A stretch of DNA of 39,887 nt from assembly GCF_001423405.1 (NCBI RefSeq), contig NZ_LMNS01000014.1, positions 1 to 39,887 of the forward strand, written 5' to 3'. The position numbers and the translations under genes are program-made. The first letter of the stretch is position 1; each line of letters begins with the position of its first letter. This document shows positions 30,041-38,361 of the stretch, one piece after another. The notes beneath the pieces were generated by a model, which was not told the origin of the DNA, ran no database searches, and worked only from the letters and a program-made list of their open reading frames with translations. The stretch is from Methylobacterium sp. Leaf123 (GTDB lineage: Bacteria > Pseudomonadota > Alphaproteobacteria > Rhizobiales > Beijerinckiaceae).

Positions 30041-30358
30041 ATGCATTCCGAGCAAGTGACACACAATCAGGCTCCGACATCCGCTGATGCCGCCGAGGTC
30101 ATCAAGACCGGTATCGGCACTTGGCGCATCTTCGCGGTCGACCTGCCGCTGCGCCTCGCCGCGGAGACGATCCGCTTCACGGGCCATCGCCTCCAGGCGC
30201 AGGCGGATCACCTCGCGGCCCTGGCCTTGTGCCGCTCGCTCCAGGCCGCCGTCGAGCTCCAGGCCAGCTTCCTGACCGAAAGCGTGGCCGACTACCAGAC
30301 CGAGGCGAAGACCCTGTCGCACGACGCCGCCGAAGTGGCCTTCGCCAAGGCGGCCTGA
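30041..30358 (+). CDS. phasin-family protein
   Basis: This 105-residue all-helical protein has the phasin layout. TGIGTWRIFAVDLPLRLAAE is followed by long amphipathic helices ending HDAAEVAFAKAA, with little charge clustering and many Ala and Gln. Phasins coat polyhydroxybutyrate granules and steer carbon into storage. The start at 30041 has GGGAG at the right distance; an ATG two codons earlier is possible. It follows the best FixK-type box of the window by 56 nt, so storage polymer metabolism is probably switched with oxygen. Confidence 0.7.
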   Translation: MHSEQVTHNQAPTSADAAEVIKTGIGTWRIFAVDLPLRLAAETIRFTGHRLQAQADHLAALALCRSLQAAVELQASFLTESVADYQTEAKTLSHDAAEVAFAKAA

Positions 30359-30426
30359 CGTCGTCGCACCGGGGCCATCCGTGCGCCCGACGCTCGCTTC
30401 CGATTCGATCCAGCAGGAGGGGCTCG

Positions 30427-30699
30427 ATGCCGGCCGGCCGACCTCAGCCGATCCTCTACCGGGTATTTCAGCACCGGCGCGAACCGGGGCTGTGCTGCGC
30501 CGTGCGCGAGAACCTGCTGGTTCCGCACTTCGTCCACCCGGGTGCCTGGGATTTCGGCGCGAACGTGCGCGAGGACGAGAGCCTGCCCTTCGGCTTCCAG
30601 CCTACTCCGGCTCGCGAGGCGTCCGAGGCGTTCGGCTTCTACCTCTTCCACCATCCTTGCGAGACCCTGTCACCCATGTACGGCCGGTACTGGAGGTGA
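30427..30699 (+). CDS. small protein of unknown function, 90 aa
   Basis: The protein is soluble and rich in Pro, Phe and His: PILYRVFQHRREPGLCCAVR, then VPHFVHPGAWDFGANV and FYLFHHPCETLSPMY. Three Cys and five His could bind a metal. A CAGGAGGGG site fixes the start at 30427. It follows the phasin gene by 68 bases and probably shares its transcript. I do not recognise the family. Confidence 0.6.
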   Translation: MPAGRPQPILYRVFQHRREPGLCCAVRENLLVPHFVHPGAWDFGANVREDESLPFGFQPTPAREASEAFGFYLFHHPCETLSPMYGRYWR

Positions 30700-30715
30700 C
30701 GCGGCCTCAGCCGGG

Positions 30716-30729
30716 TTGAGCCAGATCAA
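30716..30729. promoter_or_regulatory. orphan FixK/FNR-type box TTGAGCCAGATCAA
   Basis: It matches at 9 of 10 positions but has no gene start within 150 nt on either side; the 90-aa gene ends before it and the leftward receiver gene ends at 30876 beyond it. It may serve a small RNA, or be a remnant of a deleted gene. Confidence 0.6.
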
Positions 30730-30875
30730 CGCTGGGCTACCGCCGCCTGTCAGTTTCCCGGGTTAGCCGGAACGGGGAAAGCGCACGTCGTGCCCCCCAC
30801 GAAGCGCCTTGGGCCGATCCGCGCGAGCCGCCGCGCCCGCGAAGTCCCGCGGCGGGCTACCTTCGAAGGGGCTCC

Positions 30876-31259
30876 TTAACCCTGAAGGGGTGGCCTGGCG
30901 GCGGCGTCGAGCATGCTTAACAGGCCGTCGAACGCGAACGGCTTCTCGACCACGGAAAGGCCCGCTAGGCGGGCACGCGTCCGGATACTCGGATCGGGGC
31001 ACCCGGTGATCAGCACGACGGGAACGACGGCATCGAGGGGCCGCAGCTGCGCGAAGACTTCCAGGCCGTCCAACCCCGGCATGACATGATCGAGCAACAC
31101 GAGAGCCGGGCTGGGGCCAGGAAAGGCCGCGAGCAGTTCGCGACCGCCGGGGAAGGTCTCGACCTCGTGGCCCTCACTCTCAAGCAGGAAGCGGGTCGAG
31201 TGCAGGATGGCCGGGTCGTCGTCTACGACGAAGATAAGGGTTGTAGGGTGGGACGGCAT
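30876..31259 (-). CDS. stand-alone response-regulator receiver
   Basis: This 127-residue receiver has all key residues: the acidic pocket (VVDDDPA), phospho-acceptor Asp57 (LLDHVMPG), Thr85 (LITG) and Lys106 (EKPF). It has no output domain. It resembles the receiver of FixJ next door and may compete for phosphate from FixL, as FixT-like or sink proteins can. The start at 31259 avoids an Arg/Pro-rich leader. A FixK-type box lies 68 nt upstream, which would make a feedback loop. Confidence 0.85.
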   Translation of the reverse strand: MPSHPTTLIFVVDDDPAILHSTRFLLESEGHEVETFPGGRELLAAFPGPSPALVLLDHVMPGLDGLEVFAQLRPLDAVVPVVLITGCPDPSIRTRARLAGLSVVEKPFAFDGLLSMLDAAARPPLQG

Positions 31260-31327
31260 GATGGTCGTCGGCCGGGGCCGCTCTCGATTGGGAGCCGGCA
31301 CGATGAGATCGATCTGGGCCGCCTGCC

Positions 31328-31341
31328 TTGACCTGCCTCAA
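31328..31341 (-). promoter_or_regulatory. FixK/FNR-type box TTGACCTGCCTCAA
   Basis: It lies 68 nt upstream of the leftward receiver gene and only 7 nt after the fixJ stop. Confidence 0.75.
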
Positions 31342-31348
31342 GCCCGCT

Positions 31349-31957
31349 TCACGCGAGGCCTGAGAGGACCGCCCAACGCATCAGTTCCTGCAGGTTCGAG
31401 GCTTGTGTCTTGGCCATGAGCTTGGCCCGGTAGATCTCGACGGTGCGCGGGCTTATGTCCAGCGCGTGCCCAATCTCCTTGCTGGTGTTCCCGGCCACCA
31501 AGAGGTCGAGCACCTGCCGTTCACGCTGGCTGAGCGTCCCGACCCGGCGCACGAACTCCCGAAGCGTCGGGTCCGTTACTTTGGCCGGGCCGCCGCGTTC
31601 GAGCGCGGAGCGCAGCGCCTGCACGAGCGCCTCGTCGTCGAACGGCTTCTCGATGAAGTCGCAGGCGCCGAGCTTCATCGCCTCGACCGCCAGTGGCACG
31701 TCCCCGTGGCCCGTCATGATCACCACGGGAAGGTTTTGGCCCGCCGATCGCAGGCGACGGAGCAGTTCCAGCCCGTTGATCCCTGGCATGCGGATGTCGG
31801 TCAGAACGACGCCTTGTGCCGGCTTCGCAAGCCGATCGAGCAGTTTCGTGCCGGCCTCGTAAACCTGCACCTCGAAACCGGCCGTATCGAGGAGAAAGGC
31901 AATCGAATCCCGCATCGCCGGGTCGTCGTCGACTAAGTGAACGAGCTTAGCCGCCAT
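31349..31957 (-). CDS. fixJ: two-component response regulator FixJ
   Basis: This 202-residue protein has a receiver (phospho-acceptor Asp54 in TDIRMPG, Thr in [11 protein letters not shown], Lys in EKPF) and a LuxR-type HTH ([20 protein letters not shown], then [16 protein letters not shown]). Length and residues match FixJ. Phosphorylated by FixL under low oxygen, it should activate fixK-type promoters. It overlaps the fixL stop by 11 bases, so they are one operon. Confidence 0.93.
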   Translation of the reverse strand: MAAKLVHLVDDDPAMRDSIAFLLDTAGFEVQVYEAGTKLLDRLAKPAQGVVLTDIRMPGINGLELLRRLRSAGQNLPVVIMTGHGDVPLAVEAMKLGACDFIEKPFDDEALVQALRSALERGGPAKVTDPTLREFVRRVGTLSQRERQVLDLLVAGNTSKEIGHALDISPRTVEIYRAKLMAKTQASNLQELMRWAVLSGLA

Positions 31958-33518
31958 GGTCCGGGTCTCCGCTGTACACAGCTGGCAGGGTCAGCCGGAA
32001 GGTCGCTCCCCCGTTCCCATTGCGCTCGACCCAGAGGCGGCCGCCATGCGCCTCGACGATGGTGCGGCAGATCGAGAGGCCGACACCCATGCCGCTCACT
32101 TTGGTCGTGACGAAGGGCTGGAACAGCCGATCGGCGACCTCTTCAGAGATGCCGGGTCCCGTGTCGGAGACTGCGATCTCGAAGAGGTCGGGGGAGGCGG
32201 GCCGCGACTCGACGGTCAACTCGCGCCGCTCGCTGTGCTGCATGGCCTCGCGGGCGTTGCGCATGAGGTTGACCAGGACCTGCTGCACCTGCACCCCGTC
32301 GACCAGGACCGATTGTGCGTTTGGGGCGAGCGCAATGCGTACCGTCACCCCCTCCTCACGGGCACCGACGAGCGCCAGAGCGCTAGCCTCCTCGATCAGC
32401 CGCGCTACCGGCTCGACCCGCTTCTCCGTTTCGCCGCGGGAGACGAACTCGCGCAGGCGCCCGATGATCTGCCCGGCCCGAAGCGCCTGTTCCGCCACCC
32501 TGTCGAGGACATCTATCGTCCTGGTAACGGCCTCGGGATCGGGCTGCGCCAGGAGGCGACGGCACCCGTTAGTGTAGTTGCTGATGGCGCCAAGCGGCTG
32601 ATTCAACTCGTGCGCCAAGGTAGAGGCCATCTCGCCCATGGCGCTGAGGCGGGCGACGTGGAAGAGTTCGGACTGCAGTTCTTGGAGGCGGGCCTGGGTG
32701 TGTTGGCGCTCGGTCAAGTCGTTGACAAAACCGGTGAAGTAGACCCGATCGCCCGAGCGCATCTCGCCAATCGCCAACTCCATCGGAAAGGTCGAGCCAT
32801 CCTCCCGCTGCCCCGTCACGACCCTGTTGGTGCCGATGATGCGCCTTTCCCGCGTGCGCCGATAGCGGTCCATGTACCCGTCGTGCTCGCCCCGCATCGG
32901 CTCCGGCATCAGTATCCGCACGTTTCGCCCGACGGCTTCGCCGGCGACGTAGCCGAAGAGGCGCTCGGCCGCTGCGCTGAACGAGCAGATCAGCCCGGCC
33001 TCGTCGATGACGACCATGGCTTCGGGCACGGTACCGAGGATGGATTGGAGGTGTGCCTCGCGGGCGCGCAGGTCCATCTCCGCCCGCTTCTGCTCGTCGA
33101 TGCTCAGCACGACCCCGCGATGTCGGGAGGGCTTACCCTCGGGGTCGAGTTGCACCCGACCACGTGAGCGCAGCCAGCAGACATGCCCGTCGGGCCGCAT
33201 CACACGATAGTCGATCTCGTAGCCGCCGCCGTCCCGCAACGCCTTCTGAATGGCGTCCGCTCGAGCCTGGCGGTCCTCCCGGTGCACCAGTGCCTGGGAG
33301 GCGGCGAAGGTCGTCAGTTGCTCGGCGGGAACGCCGAAGAGGCGAGAACATGTCGGCGAAACCGTGGCGCGGCCAGTCGGGATATCAAGCGACCAGATGC
33401 AGAGGCCGACCTCATCAAGGGTCTGCCGGAGTTCCTCGATGTCCAAGGTGCCGCTGCTGACTGCGGCCGTGCGCAGCAGTGTTTCAGGCGCGAGCGGCTC
33501 TTGCGGATGCCGAGGCAT
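31947..33518 (-). CDS. fixL: oxygen-sensing haem-PAS histidine kinase FixL
   Basis: This 523-residue soluble kinase has PAS 1 (about 30-145) and PAS 2 with the FixL haem signature. Haem-ligating His212 lies in [12 protein letters not shown] and the oxygen-relay Arg232 in [10 protein letters not shown], as in Bradyrhizobium FixL. A HisKA H-box ([11 protein letters not shown], His303) and an HATPase_c domain ([23 protein letters not shown]) follow. It has no membrane helix. When oxygen leaves the haem it should phosphorylate itself and FixJ. The start at 33518 drops a weak 21-residue leader. A FixK-type box at 33636 lies 117 nt upstream, allowing feedback. Confidence 0.95.
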   Translation of the reverse strand: MPRHPQEPLAPETLLRTAAVSSGTLDIEELRQTLDEVGLCIWSLDIPTGRATVSPTCSRLFGVPAEQLTTFAASQALVHREDRQARADAIQKALRDGGGYEIDYRVMRPDGHVCWLRSRGRVQLDPEGKPSRHRGVVLSIDEQKRAEMDLRAREAHLQSILGTVPEAMVVIDEAGLICSFSAAAERLFGYVAGEAVGRNVRILMPEPMRGEHDGYMDRYRRTRERRIIGTNRVVTGQREDGSTFPMELAIGEMRSGDRVYFTGFVNDLTERQHTQARLQELQSELFHVARLSAMGEMASTLAHELNQPLGAISNYTNGCRRLLAQPDPEAVTRTIDVLDRVAEQALRAGQIIGRLREFVSRGETEKRVEPVARLIEEASALALVGAREEGVTVRIALAPNAQSVLVDGVQVQQVLVNLMRNAREAMQHSERRELTVESRPASPDLFEIAVSDTGPGISEEVADRLFQPFVTTKVSGMGVGLSICRTIVEAHGGRLWVERNGNGGATFRLTLPAVYSGDPDHGG

Positions 33519-33635
33519 CACCGATGCTCCGTATGTAAGAGGGCGATGCTCCGGATCCCGCAAGGCGCTTCGACCCTGCACCGTGAGGCTACTCCAAGTT
33601 AAGGGTCGCGAACAGTTGCCCTGCCGGCCAAGCCC

Positions 33636-33649
33636 TTGAGGTGGATCAA
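33636..33649. promoter_or_regulatory. FixK/FNR-type box TTGAGGTGGATCAA between fixL and a USP
   Basis: It matches at 9 of 10 positions. It ends 53 nt before the rightward USP start and lies 117 nt from the leftward fixL start. Confidence 0.8.
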
Positions 33650-33702
33650 GGTCGGTCGGCTGAGGCGGAGCAAATCATCGGACTCCAGTTCGGAGTCCAG
33701 CC

Positions 33703-34563
33703 ATGCCCAAAGAAATCGCGCCGCCGCTTGCTGACATCCGCGACGTCCTCGTCGGCACCGCCGTCGAGGGCGAGCGTGAGGACGCTTCCTCGGCCATCGG
33801 ATACGCTTTGACGCTGGCCAAGGCTGCCTGTGCACACCTCACGGTCCAATCGGCCTCGTGGCGTCTCTCGGGAGACGACGCCTGGCTCGGCGACTTCGAC
33901 TACGAGGGCGTCGCGGTCATCGACCGCCAACTCGACGCCCTCGCCCGCTCCCTCGCCGACCGTTCAGCGGGAGATGCGGCGCAGGCCGGTGTGGTCTGCA
34001 CGACGGAGGCGCCGAGCCTGCCCTATCCGGACATCGTGAGCCGCTTGGCGGGGCGCGCACGCCTGCACGACCTGACGGTCCTGGACATCGGCCCGCGGAC
34101 CTACGACCTCGATCGCGAGATGATCGAGAAGGCGCTGCTCCACAGCGGCCGGCCGGTCATCGCCGTCCCTCCGAGACACGACGTCTTCGCCGCGCGGCGG
34201 ATCATCGTCGCCTGGGACGGCAGTGCCCAGGCCGCCCGGGCCGCCAACGACGCGCTGCCGTTCCTGCGCGCCGCCGAGGCGGTCGAGATCGTCTCGGTCG
34301 GCGACGAGGCGGAGACCGACGATGCGGTGCCGGGTGCGGAGTTCGCGCCCCACCTCGCGCGGCATGGCGTGAGCGTCAGTGTCAACGACCTTCCGCGGGG
34401 TGAGAGCGTCGCCGCCACCCTGCGCAGCCAGGCTGGCCTGTTCCGCGCCGACATGATCGTGATGGGCGCCTATCGGCACTCCCCCGTACGCGAATTCTTC
34501 TTCGGTGGCGTGACGCGGTACTTCCTGCGGGGCAGCCCTGCCCCGTTGTTCCTTGACCACTAA
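33703..34563 (+). CDS. universal stress protein, divergent tandem type
   Basis: This 286-residue protein has two UspA domains (about 10-150 and 155-286). Unlike the CCLMSH-ended USPs, its ATP loop reads VMGAYRHSPVREFFFGGVT, with Arg where the second Gly of G-x-x-G is expected, so nucleotide binding may be altered. It ends PAPLFLDH. It matches the broken fragment at 26920 and not the other five, so it is a second USP lineage. A FixK-type box ends 53 nt upstream. Confidence 0.9.
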   Translation: MPKEIAPPLADIRDVLVGTAVEGEREDASSAIGYALTLAKAACAHLTVQSASWRLSGDDAWLGDFDYEGVAVIDRQLDALARSLADRSAGDAAQAGVVCTTEAPSLPYPDIVSRLAGRARLHDLTVLDIGPRTYDLDREMIEKALLHSGRPVIAVPPRHDVFAARRIIVAWDGSAQAARAANDALPFLRAAEAVEIVSVGDEAETDDAVPGAEFAPHLARHGVSVSVNDLPRGESVAATLRSQAGLFRADMIVMGAYRHSPVREFFFGGVTRYFLRGSPAPLFLDH

Positions 34564-34579
34564 AAATGGGAGGTCGACG

Positions 34580-34792
34580 ATGCTTAAGCGAGGATCTTCA
34601 CGATGCGGCGCGACCGGCCGGACCGCGCGGACGCGCAACGTAGTGCGTCGGCTGACCCGATCCGCGCCGACGAAGCCCAAGCCGGATGAGGCGCCGGACC
34701 AAGAACGGGCTTCCAATCGACCGGAATGGCCGGATCCGCTGAACGACGAGGAACTCCGCGCGCTGGAAGCGGGCTGGCGCTTCGTAGAGTGA
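34580..34792 (+). CDS. small basic protein of unknown function, 70 aa
   Basis: The first half is strongly basic (MLKRGSSRCGATGRTARTRN) and the second acidic, ending DEELRALEAGWRFVE. A GGGAGG site precedes the start. It follows the USP by 16 bases and is probably co-transcribed. There is no signal peptide and no recognised family. The charge split could suit nucleic-acid or partner binding. Confidence 0.5.
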   Translation: MLKRGSSRCGATGRTARTRNVVRRLTRSAPTKPKPDEAPDQERASNRPEWPDPLNDEELRALEAGWRFVE

Positions 34793-34857
34793 GCCATGCG
34801 AACCGGATCCGGCCTTCGCGGACGATGCCCGTGGCGGTCGGATCGTGTGGTCATCGC

Positions 34858-35187
34858 TCAACGTCGCAGCGCCTTCAGGTAAGCCGTCAGGTCGGAGGCG
34901 TCGGCGGATCCGAGCCGGAAGTCGGGCATGGCCGGATGCCTGCGGTCGACCCCCTCGGTCAAGACGTCGGCGAGGTCGTCGACCGGGAAGCGCCCGGCTA
35001 GCGTGCGGAAGGGTGGGGCCTCGCGCATCGGGCTTGCTCCCCGTGGCCCGAGCGCATGGCACCGGGCGCAGTGCTCGCGGGCGAACGCCTCGCCCCGCAC
35101 CGCCGCATCGTCCCGGGCATCGACGGGCAAGGCGACGAGCAAGCTCACGGCGACGGCAGTGAGAACGGGTAGGGCATGCTCGCGCAT
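34858..35187 (-). CDS. small exported c-type cytochrome
   Basis: This 109-residue protein has a signal peptide (MREHALPVLTAVAVSLLVAL, cleavage near VDA), a haem motif CARCH (Cys40, Cys43, His44), and a likely axial Met87 in PAMPDF. Its start overlaps the stop of the USP at 35187 by ATGA, so the two are translationally coupled. It is the intact twin of the broken cytochrome at 19793, which follows the related USP at 20119 in the same way. It should carry electrons in the periplasm. Confidence 0.88.
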   Translation of the reverse strand: MREHALPVLTAVAVSLLVALPVDARDDAAVRGEAFAREHCARCHALGPRGASPMREAPPFRTLAGRFPVDDLADVLTEGVDRRHPAMPDFRLGSADASDLTAYLKALRR

Positions 35188-35999
35188 CAGTGGCTCATCA
35201 GGCAGCAGACCGGGGAGCGTTCGAGAGCATCGTGGGTAAAGCCGCCAAAGATCCACTCCCGCAGCCGGGAATGGCCGTAGGCGCCCATCACGATGAGGTC
35301 GGCATCCTGGCGCAGTGCGAAATCCAGGATGTCGTCGCTCTCCTGCCTGGCCGCGCGCAGGAGGTGGGTGGTGGCGTGGGCGCCGTGCCGCGCGAGGTGG
35401 CCGGTCACGGCCTCCGCCCCTTCACGTTCCGCGTCGTCTCCGACCGTCACGACGAAGACCTCGTCCGCGTCGCGCAGGAAGGGGAGCGCCGCCGTCACCG
35501 CTCGGCGCGCCTCCGGCCCGTCCTTCCAGGCGACGACGATACGGATCCCCTTCAGGTGGACGAGCCGCGGCGGCGCGACGAGGACGGGCCGGCCCGCCTC
35601 CATCAGCACGGGCCCGGGCGGCACGCCGAGAGGGCCCGTGTCCTCGTCCTCCGGCCCACGCCGGCCGACCACGACGAGGTCGGCGGCACGCGCCTGCTCG
35701 ACGAGATGCGTGGTGGGCCCGGCAAGGGCAGCTAGCCACTCCGTGCGGATCCCTTCCCCGGCGCTGCGCTCGAACAGGGCGCGCGCCTCTTCGAGGATCC
35801 CGCGAACCTGAGCCTTGTTGCGCTCTTCCTGCTCGATGTCGTCGTAGACGTCGCGCACCAGGATCGGCGCCGGCACCTTGTGGGCGGCCGCGCCGGTGAG
35901 GATGGCCTCGAAGCGCTGGGCAAGGCTGGCGGCGAGACGTACCCGGTCCGGGGACGCGTCGCCGAGGTCGGCGGAAACGAGGATATTCGCGTAATCCAT
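35187..35999 (-). CDS. universal stress protein, tandem UspA domains
   Basis: This 270-residue protein starts MDYANILVSADLGDASPDRV. The second domain has VMGAYGHSRLREWIFGGFT and the CCLMSH end. The start at 35999 is set by similarity to the other USPs; the frame stays open far upstream but that part is an Arg/Gly-rich shadow of the ATPase gene. A FixK-type box lies 63 nt upstream. It forms a pair with the following cytochrome c gene. Confidence 0.92.
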   Translation of the reverse strand: MDYANILVSADLGDASPDRVRLAASLAQRFEAILTGAAAHKVPAPILVRDVYDDIEQEERNKAQVRGILEEARALFERSAGEGIRTEWLAALAGPTTHLVEQARAADLVVVGRRGPEDEDTGPLGVPPGPVLMEAGRPVLVAPPRLVHLKGIRIVVAWKDGPEARRAVTAALPFLRDADEVFVVTVGDDAEREGAEAVTGHLARHGAHATTHLLRAARQESDDILDFALRQDADLIVMGAYGHSRLREWIFGGFTHDALERSPVCCLMSH

Positions 36000-36062
36000 A
36001 ACCACCTCCGGAAGGCGTCGATAACGACGGGAGGACCCTCGCCTCGCCTGGGCCGGCCCACC

Positions 36063-36076
36063 TTGATCCACCGCAA
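36063..36076 (-). promoter_or_regulatory. FixK/FNR-type box TTGATCCACCGCAA
   Basis: The left half is perfect and the right half CGCAA. It is 63 nt upstream of the leftward USP and 18 nt after the ATPase stop. Confidence 0.7.
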
Positions 36077-36094
36077 GCTCCGGGAGCGCCGGCA

Positions 36095-38020
36095 TTATGG
36101 GCGGTGCGGGACTCCCCGTGCCATCGGTTCGCAACCGTCGCGTGGGCCGCCGAGCACGCGCATGGCGTTGAGGATGACGGCTACGTCGATGGCTTCTTGA
36201 AGTAGGGCGCCCTGGAGTGGCGTGAGATATCCCAGCGCCGCCGCGACCATGCCGGAAAGCGACAGCCCGAGCCCGACCCACACGCTCTGGAGGGCGATGG
36301 CACGGGCGTGCCTGGCGATGCGGATGGCCTGGGGCAGGGGCGCAAGGCTGTCGACCAGCAGCACAACGTCCGCGGCCTCGGCCGCGGCTGCCGCACCCCG
36401 CGCCCCGAGCGCCACACCGAGATCGGCGGCGGCCAGCGCGGGCGCGTCGTTGATCCCATCGCCGACCATCATCACGGGGCCGTTCCGACGCTCGGCGGCC
36501 ACGATGTCCGTTTTGGCGTTCGGATCGAGGTCCGCGGCGACGGCATCGACGGGCAGGCCGGCGACGAGCGCCTCGGCGATGGCGCGCCGGTCGCCGGTTG
36601 CGAGCACGATCCGCGCGACACCGCATTCGCGCAGCGCCGCGAGCGTTCCACCTCCGTCGTTCCGCAACGGATCGGCGAGTTCCAGGACGGCAATGGGTGC
36701 GCCTTCCGCGGCAACCAGCACCGTCGCAACCGGCGCGGTGACGCGTGGAACACCGTCGGTTTGCGGAAAGCGGACATCGTGCATCCGCATCAGGCGCGGC
36801 CCGCCGACGAGAACGTGTCGCTCCTCGACCCAACCGCTGACGCCGTCGCCGGGGGACTCCGTGACCTTCGTCGGTTGAGACAGTGTCAGGCCGCGTCGAT
36901 GCGCCTCCTCGACCAGCGCGCGCCCCATCGGGTGGCCGGAGGCTTGATCGAGGGAGGCGGCCAGCCTCAGCGCCTCCGCCTCGTCGTATGGGCCGAAGGT
37001 CCGTGCCGATGTCAGCCTGGCGAAGCCGTGGGTCAAGGTCCCCGTCTTGTCGATGACCAGCACGCGAATCCGAGCCAATGTCTCCAGGGCACCGCCGCCT
37101 TTGATCAGGACGCCGATGCCGGCCGCGCGCGAGAGGCCGGAGACGAGTGCGACGGGCACAGCCAGGATCAACGGGCACGGTGTGGCCACAACCAGCACGG
37201 CCAAGGCGCGCACGGGGTCGCCGGTGAAAGCCCACGCGCCTCCGGCCAGCAGCAACGTCAGGCCGAGGAAGGCGAGCCCGTAACGGTCGGCCAGGCGTGC
37301 CATGGGCGCCTTTCGGGCCTGGGCCGCCTCGACCAGTCGGACGATGCCGGCGTAGGTGCTCTCGGCAGCAGGCCTGTCTGCCGTCAGGGTGAACGGCGTG
37401 CCCATGTTCACCGTCCCGCTCAACACCGGTTCGTTCGCAAAGAAGGTGACCGGCAGGGCCTCGCCGGTGAGGCTCGACCGATCGAGGACGGCACTGCCTG
37501 TGGCGACCCGCCCGTCCACCGGCACGACGTCGCCGACGCGCACCAGGATACGGTCTCCCGGCACCAGCGCCGCAAGAGGCACCTCCGTCAGCGCGTCGCC
37601 GTCCTCGCGCAGGGCGGTGCGCGGCTGGCGCGCGACCAGCACCGTCATGGCCTTCCCGGCGCGGCCGGACGCATAGGCTTCCAGCGACTGGCCTCCCGCG
37701 TACATCAGGGCGATGACGGCGCCTGCCAGCGGCTGGGACAGGGCAAGCGCGCCGCCCATCGAGAACAGGGCGACGAGATCGAGCCCGACGTCGCCCTTCG
37801 CCAGGCTCTTCACCACCTGGGTCACCAGCACGACAAGAACCGCCAGGGTTGCAAGGGTCCAGGCCGTCGCCGCGACGTCTGCCCGGCCGAGTGCCTGCGC
37901 GGCCAGACCGACGCAGAGGCCGGACAGCGTCAGGACCGCCAACCATCCCCTCAGCCGCGGCGACCATCCGGTCACCGACCGTCGCACCCCCGGCAAGCCC
38001 GCGGTCAGGGTCGTCATCAT
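36095..38020 (-). CDS. CPx-type (P1B) heavy-metal ATPase
   Basis: This 641-residue P-type ATPase has a TGE actuator (about 185-187), the membrane metal motif TPCPLI (280-285), phosphorylation site DKTGTLT (Asp324), the SGHPMG motif of P1B pumps, and hinge GDGINDAP. There is no N-terminal metal-binding domain and only a short N-tail. The CPx motif marks export of a soft or transition metal; which one (Zn, Cd, Co or Cu) is not clear from this motif. The start may be the first or second Met. A FixK-type box lies 58 nt upstream. Confidence 0.9.
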   Translation of the reverse strand: MMTTLTAGLPGVRRSVTGWSPRLRGWLAVLTLSGLCVGLAAQALGRADVAATAWTLATLAVLVVLVTQVVKSLAKGDVGLDLVALFSMGGALALSQPLAGAVIALMYAGGQSLEAYASGRAGKAMTVLVARQPRTALREDGDALTEVPLAALVPGDRILVRVGDVVPVDGRVATGSAVLDRSSLTGEALPVTFFANEPVLSGTVNMGTPFTLTADRPAAESTYAGIVRLVEAAQARKAPMARLADRYGLAFLGLTLLLAGGAWAFTGDPVRALAVLVVATPCPLILAVPVALVSGLSRAAGIGVLIKGGGALETLARIRVLVIDKTGTLTHGFARLTSARTFGPYDEAEALRLAASLDQASGHPMGRALVEEAHRRGLTLSQPTKVTESPGDGVSGWVEERHVLVGGPRLMRMHDVRFPQTDGVPRVTAPVATVLVAAEGAPIAVLELADPLRNDGGGTLAALRECGVARIVLATGDRRAIAEALVAGLPVDAVAADLDPNAKTDIVAAERRNGPVMMVGDGINDAPALAAADLGVALGARGAAAAAEAADVVLLVDSLAPLPQAIRIARHARAIALQSVWVGLGLSLSGMVAAALGYLTPLQGALLQEAIDVAVILNAMRVLGGPRDGCEPMARGVPHRP

Positions 38021-38078
38021 GGGAGCCGACTCGGTTGGTTACTCCCCTCTCGGGTGCAACCGGCCTAGCCGCGATACC

Positions 38079-38092
38079 TTGCGATGGATCAA
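38079..38092 (-). promoter_or_regulatory. FixK/FNR-type box TTGCGATGGATCAA
   Basis: The right half is perfect and the left half TTGCG. It lies 58 nt upstream of the leftward CPx ATPase and is the last clearly gene-linked box of the island. Confidence 0.75.
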
Positions 38093-38361
38093 TGTGTGCC
38101 AGTGACGCCGGGGAGACCGGATGCGGTAACCACAGGAAAACGCCGAAGTCGCATCCCTGCTCGCACACTTGTCGGCCTACGTGATATCGCGTTCGGCATC
38201 ACGGACGAGGGTCGCGAGGATGTTGCCTCGGCCTCGTAGGGCTCCGGCTCATGACCCCGGCATGCAGTTCCGAAGGGTTGTTTGACGAGTGCTTGATCTC
38301 AACCTTGCACACACTTTGGCATAGCTCCGGCTCGTCAGACCCCGGTCATCGGTGATGCATC
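38093..38361. other. gene-free stretch with an imperfect direct repeat
   Basis: I see no gene here. GCTCCGGCTC occurs at 38241-38250 and again at 38324-38333, each followed by a similar CCCCGGxxAT. Base composition becomes less G+C-rich from here on, which may mark the edge of the island. Confidence 0.35.

Noticed and set aside
29863..30087. Possible 74-aa gene starting inside the box at 29863
   Set aside because: Its start falls in a regulatory box, it has no ribosome site, and it overlaps the phasin start and the perfect box at 29971.
31956..33167. Rightward open frame of 403 codons opposite fixL
   Set aside because: It is the antisense shadow of fixL; no motifs or ribosome site.
10069..38092. 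CRISPR array or tandem-repeat system from the many short repeated motifs
   Set aside because: The repeats are 14-bp promoter boxes at irregular gene-scale distances, not regular repeats with spacers; no cas-like gene is present.
35187..38168. A 993-codon leftward open frame covering the USP and the CPx ATPase region
   Set aside because: Only the last 270 codons are a protein (the USP). The rest is Arg/Gly/Pro-rich and lies out of frame over a clear ATPase gene.
38292..38301. TTGATCTCAA near 38.29 kb as a FixK-type box
   Set aside because: The spacing between halves is wrong and no gene start is placed correctly.
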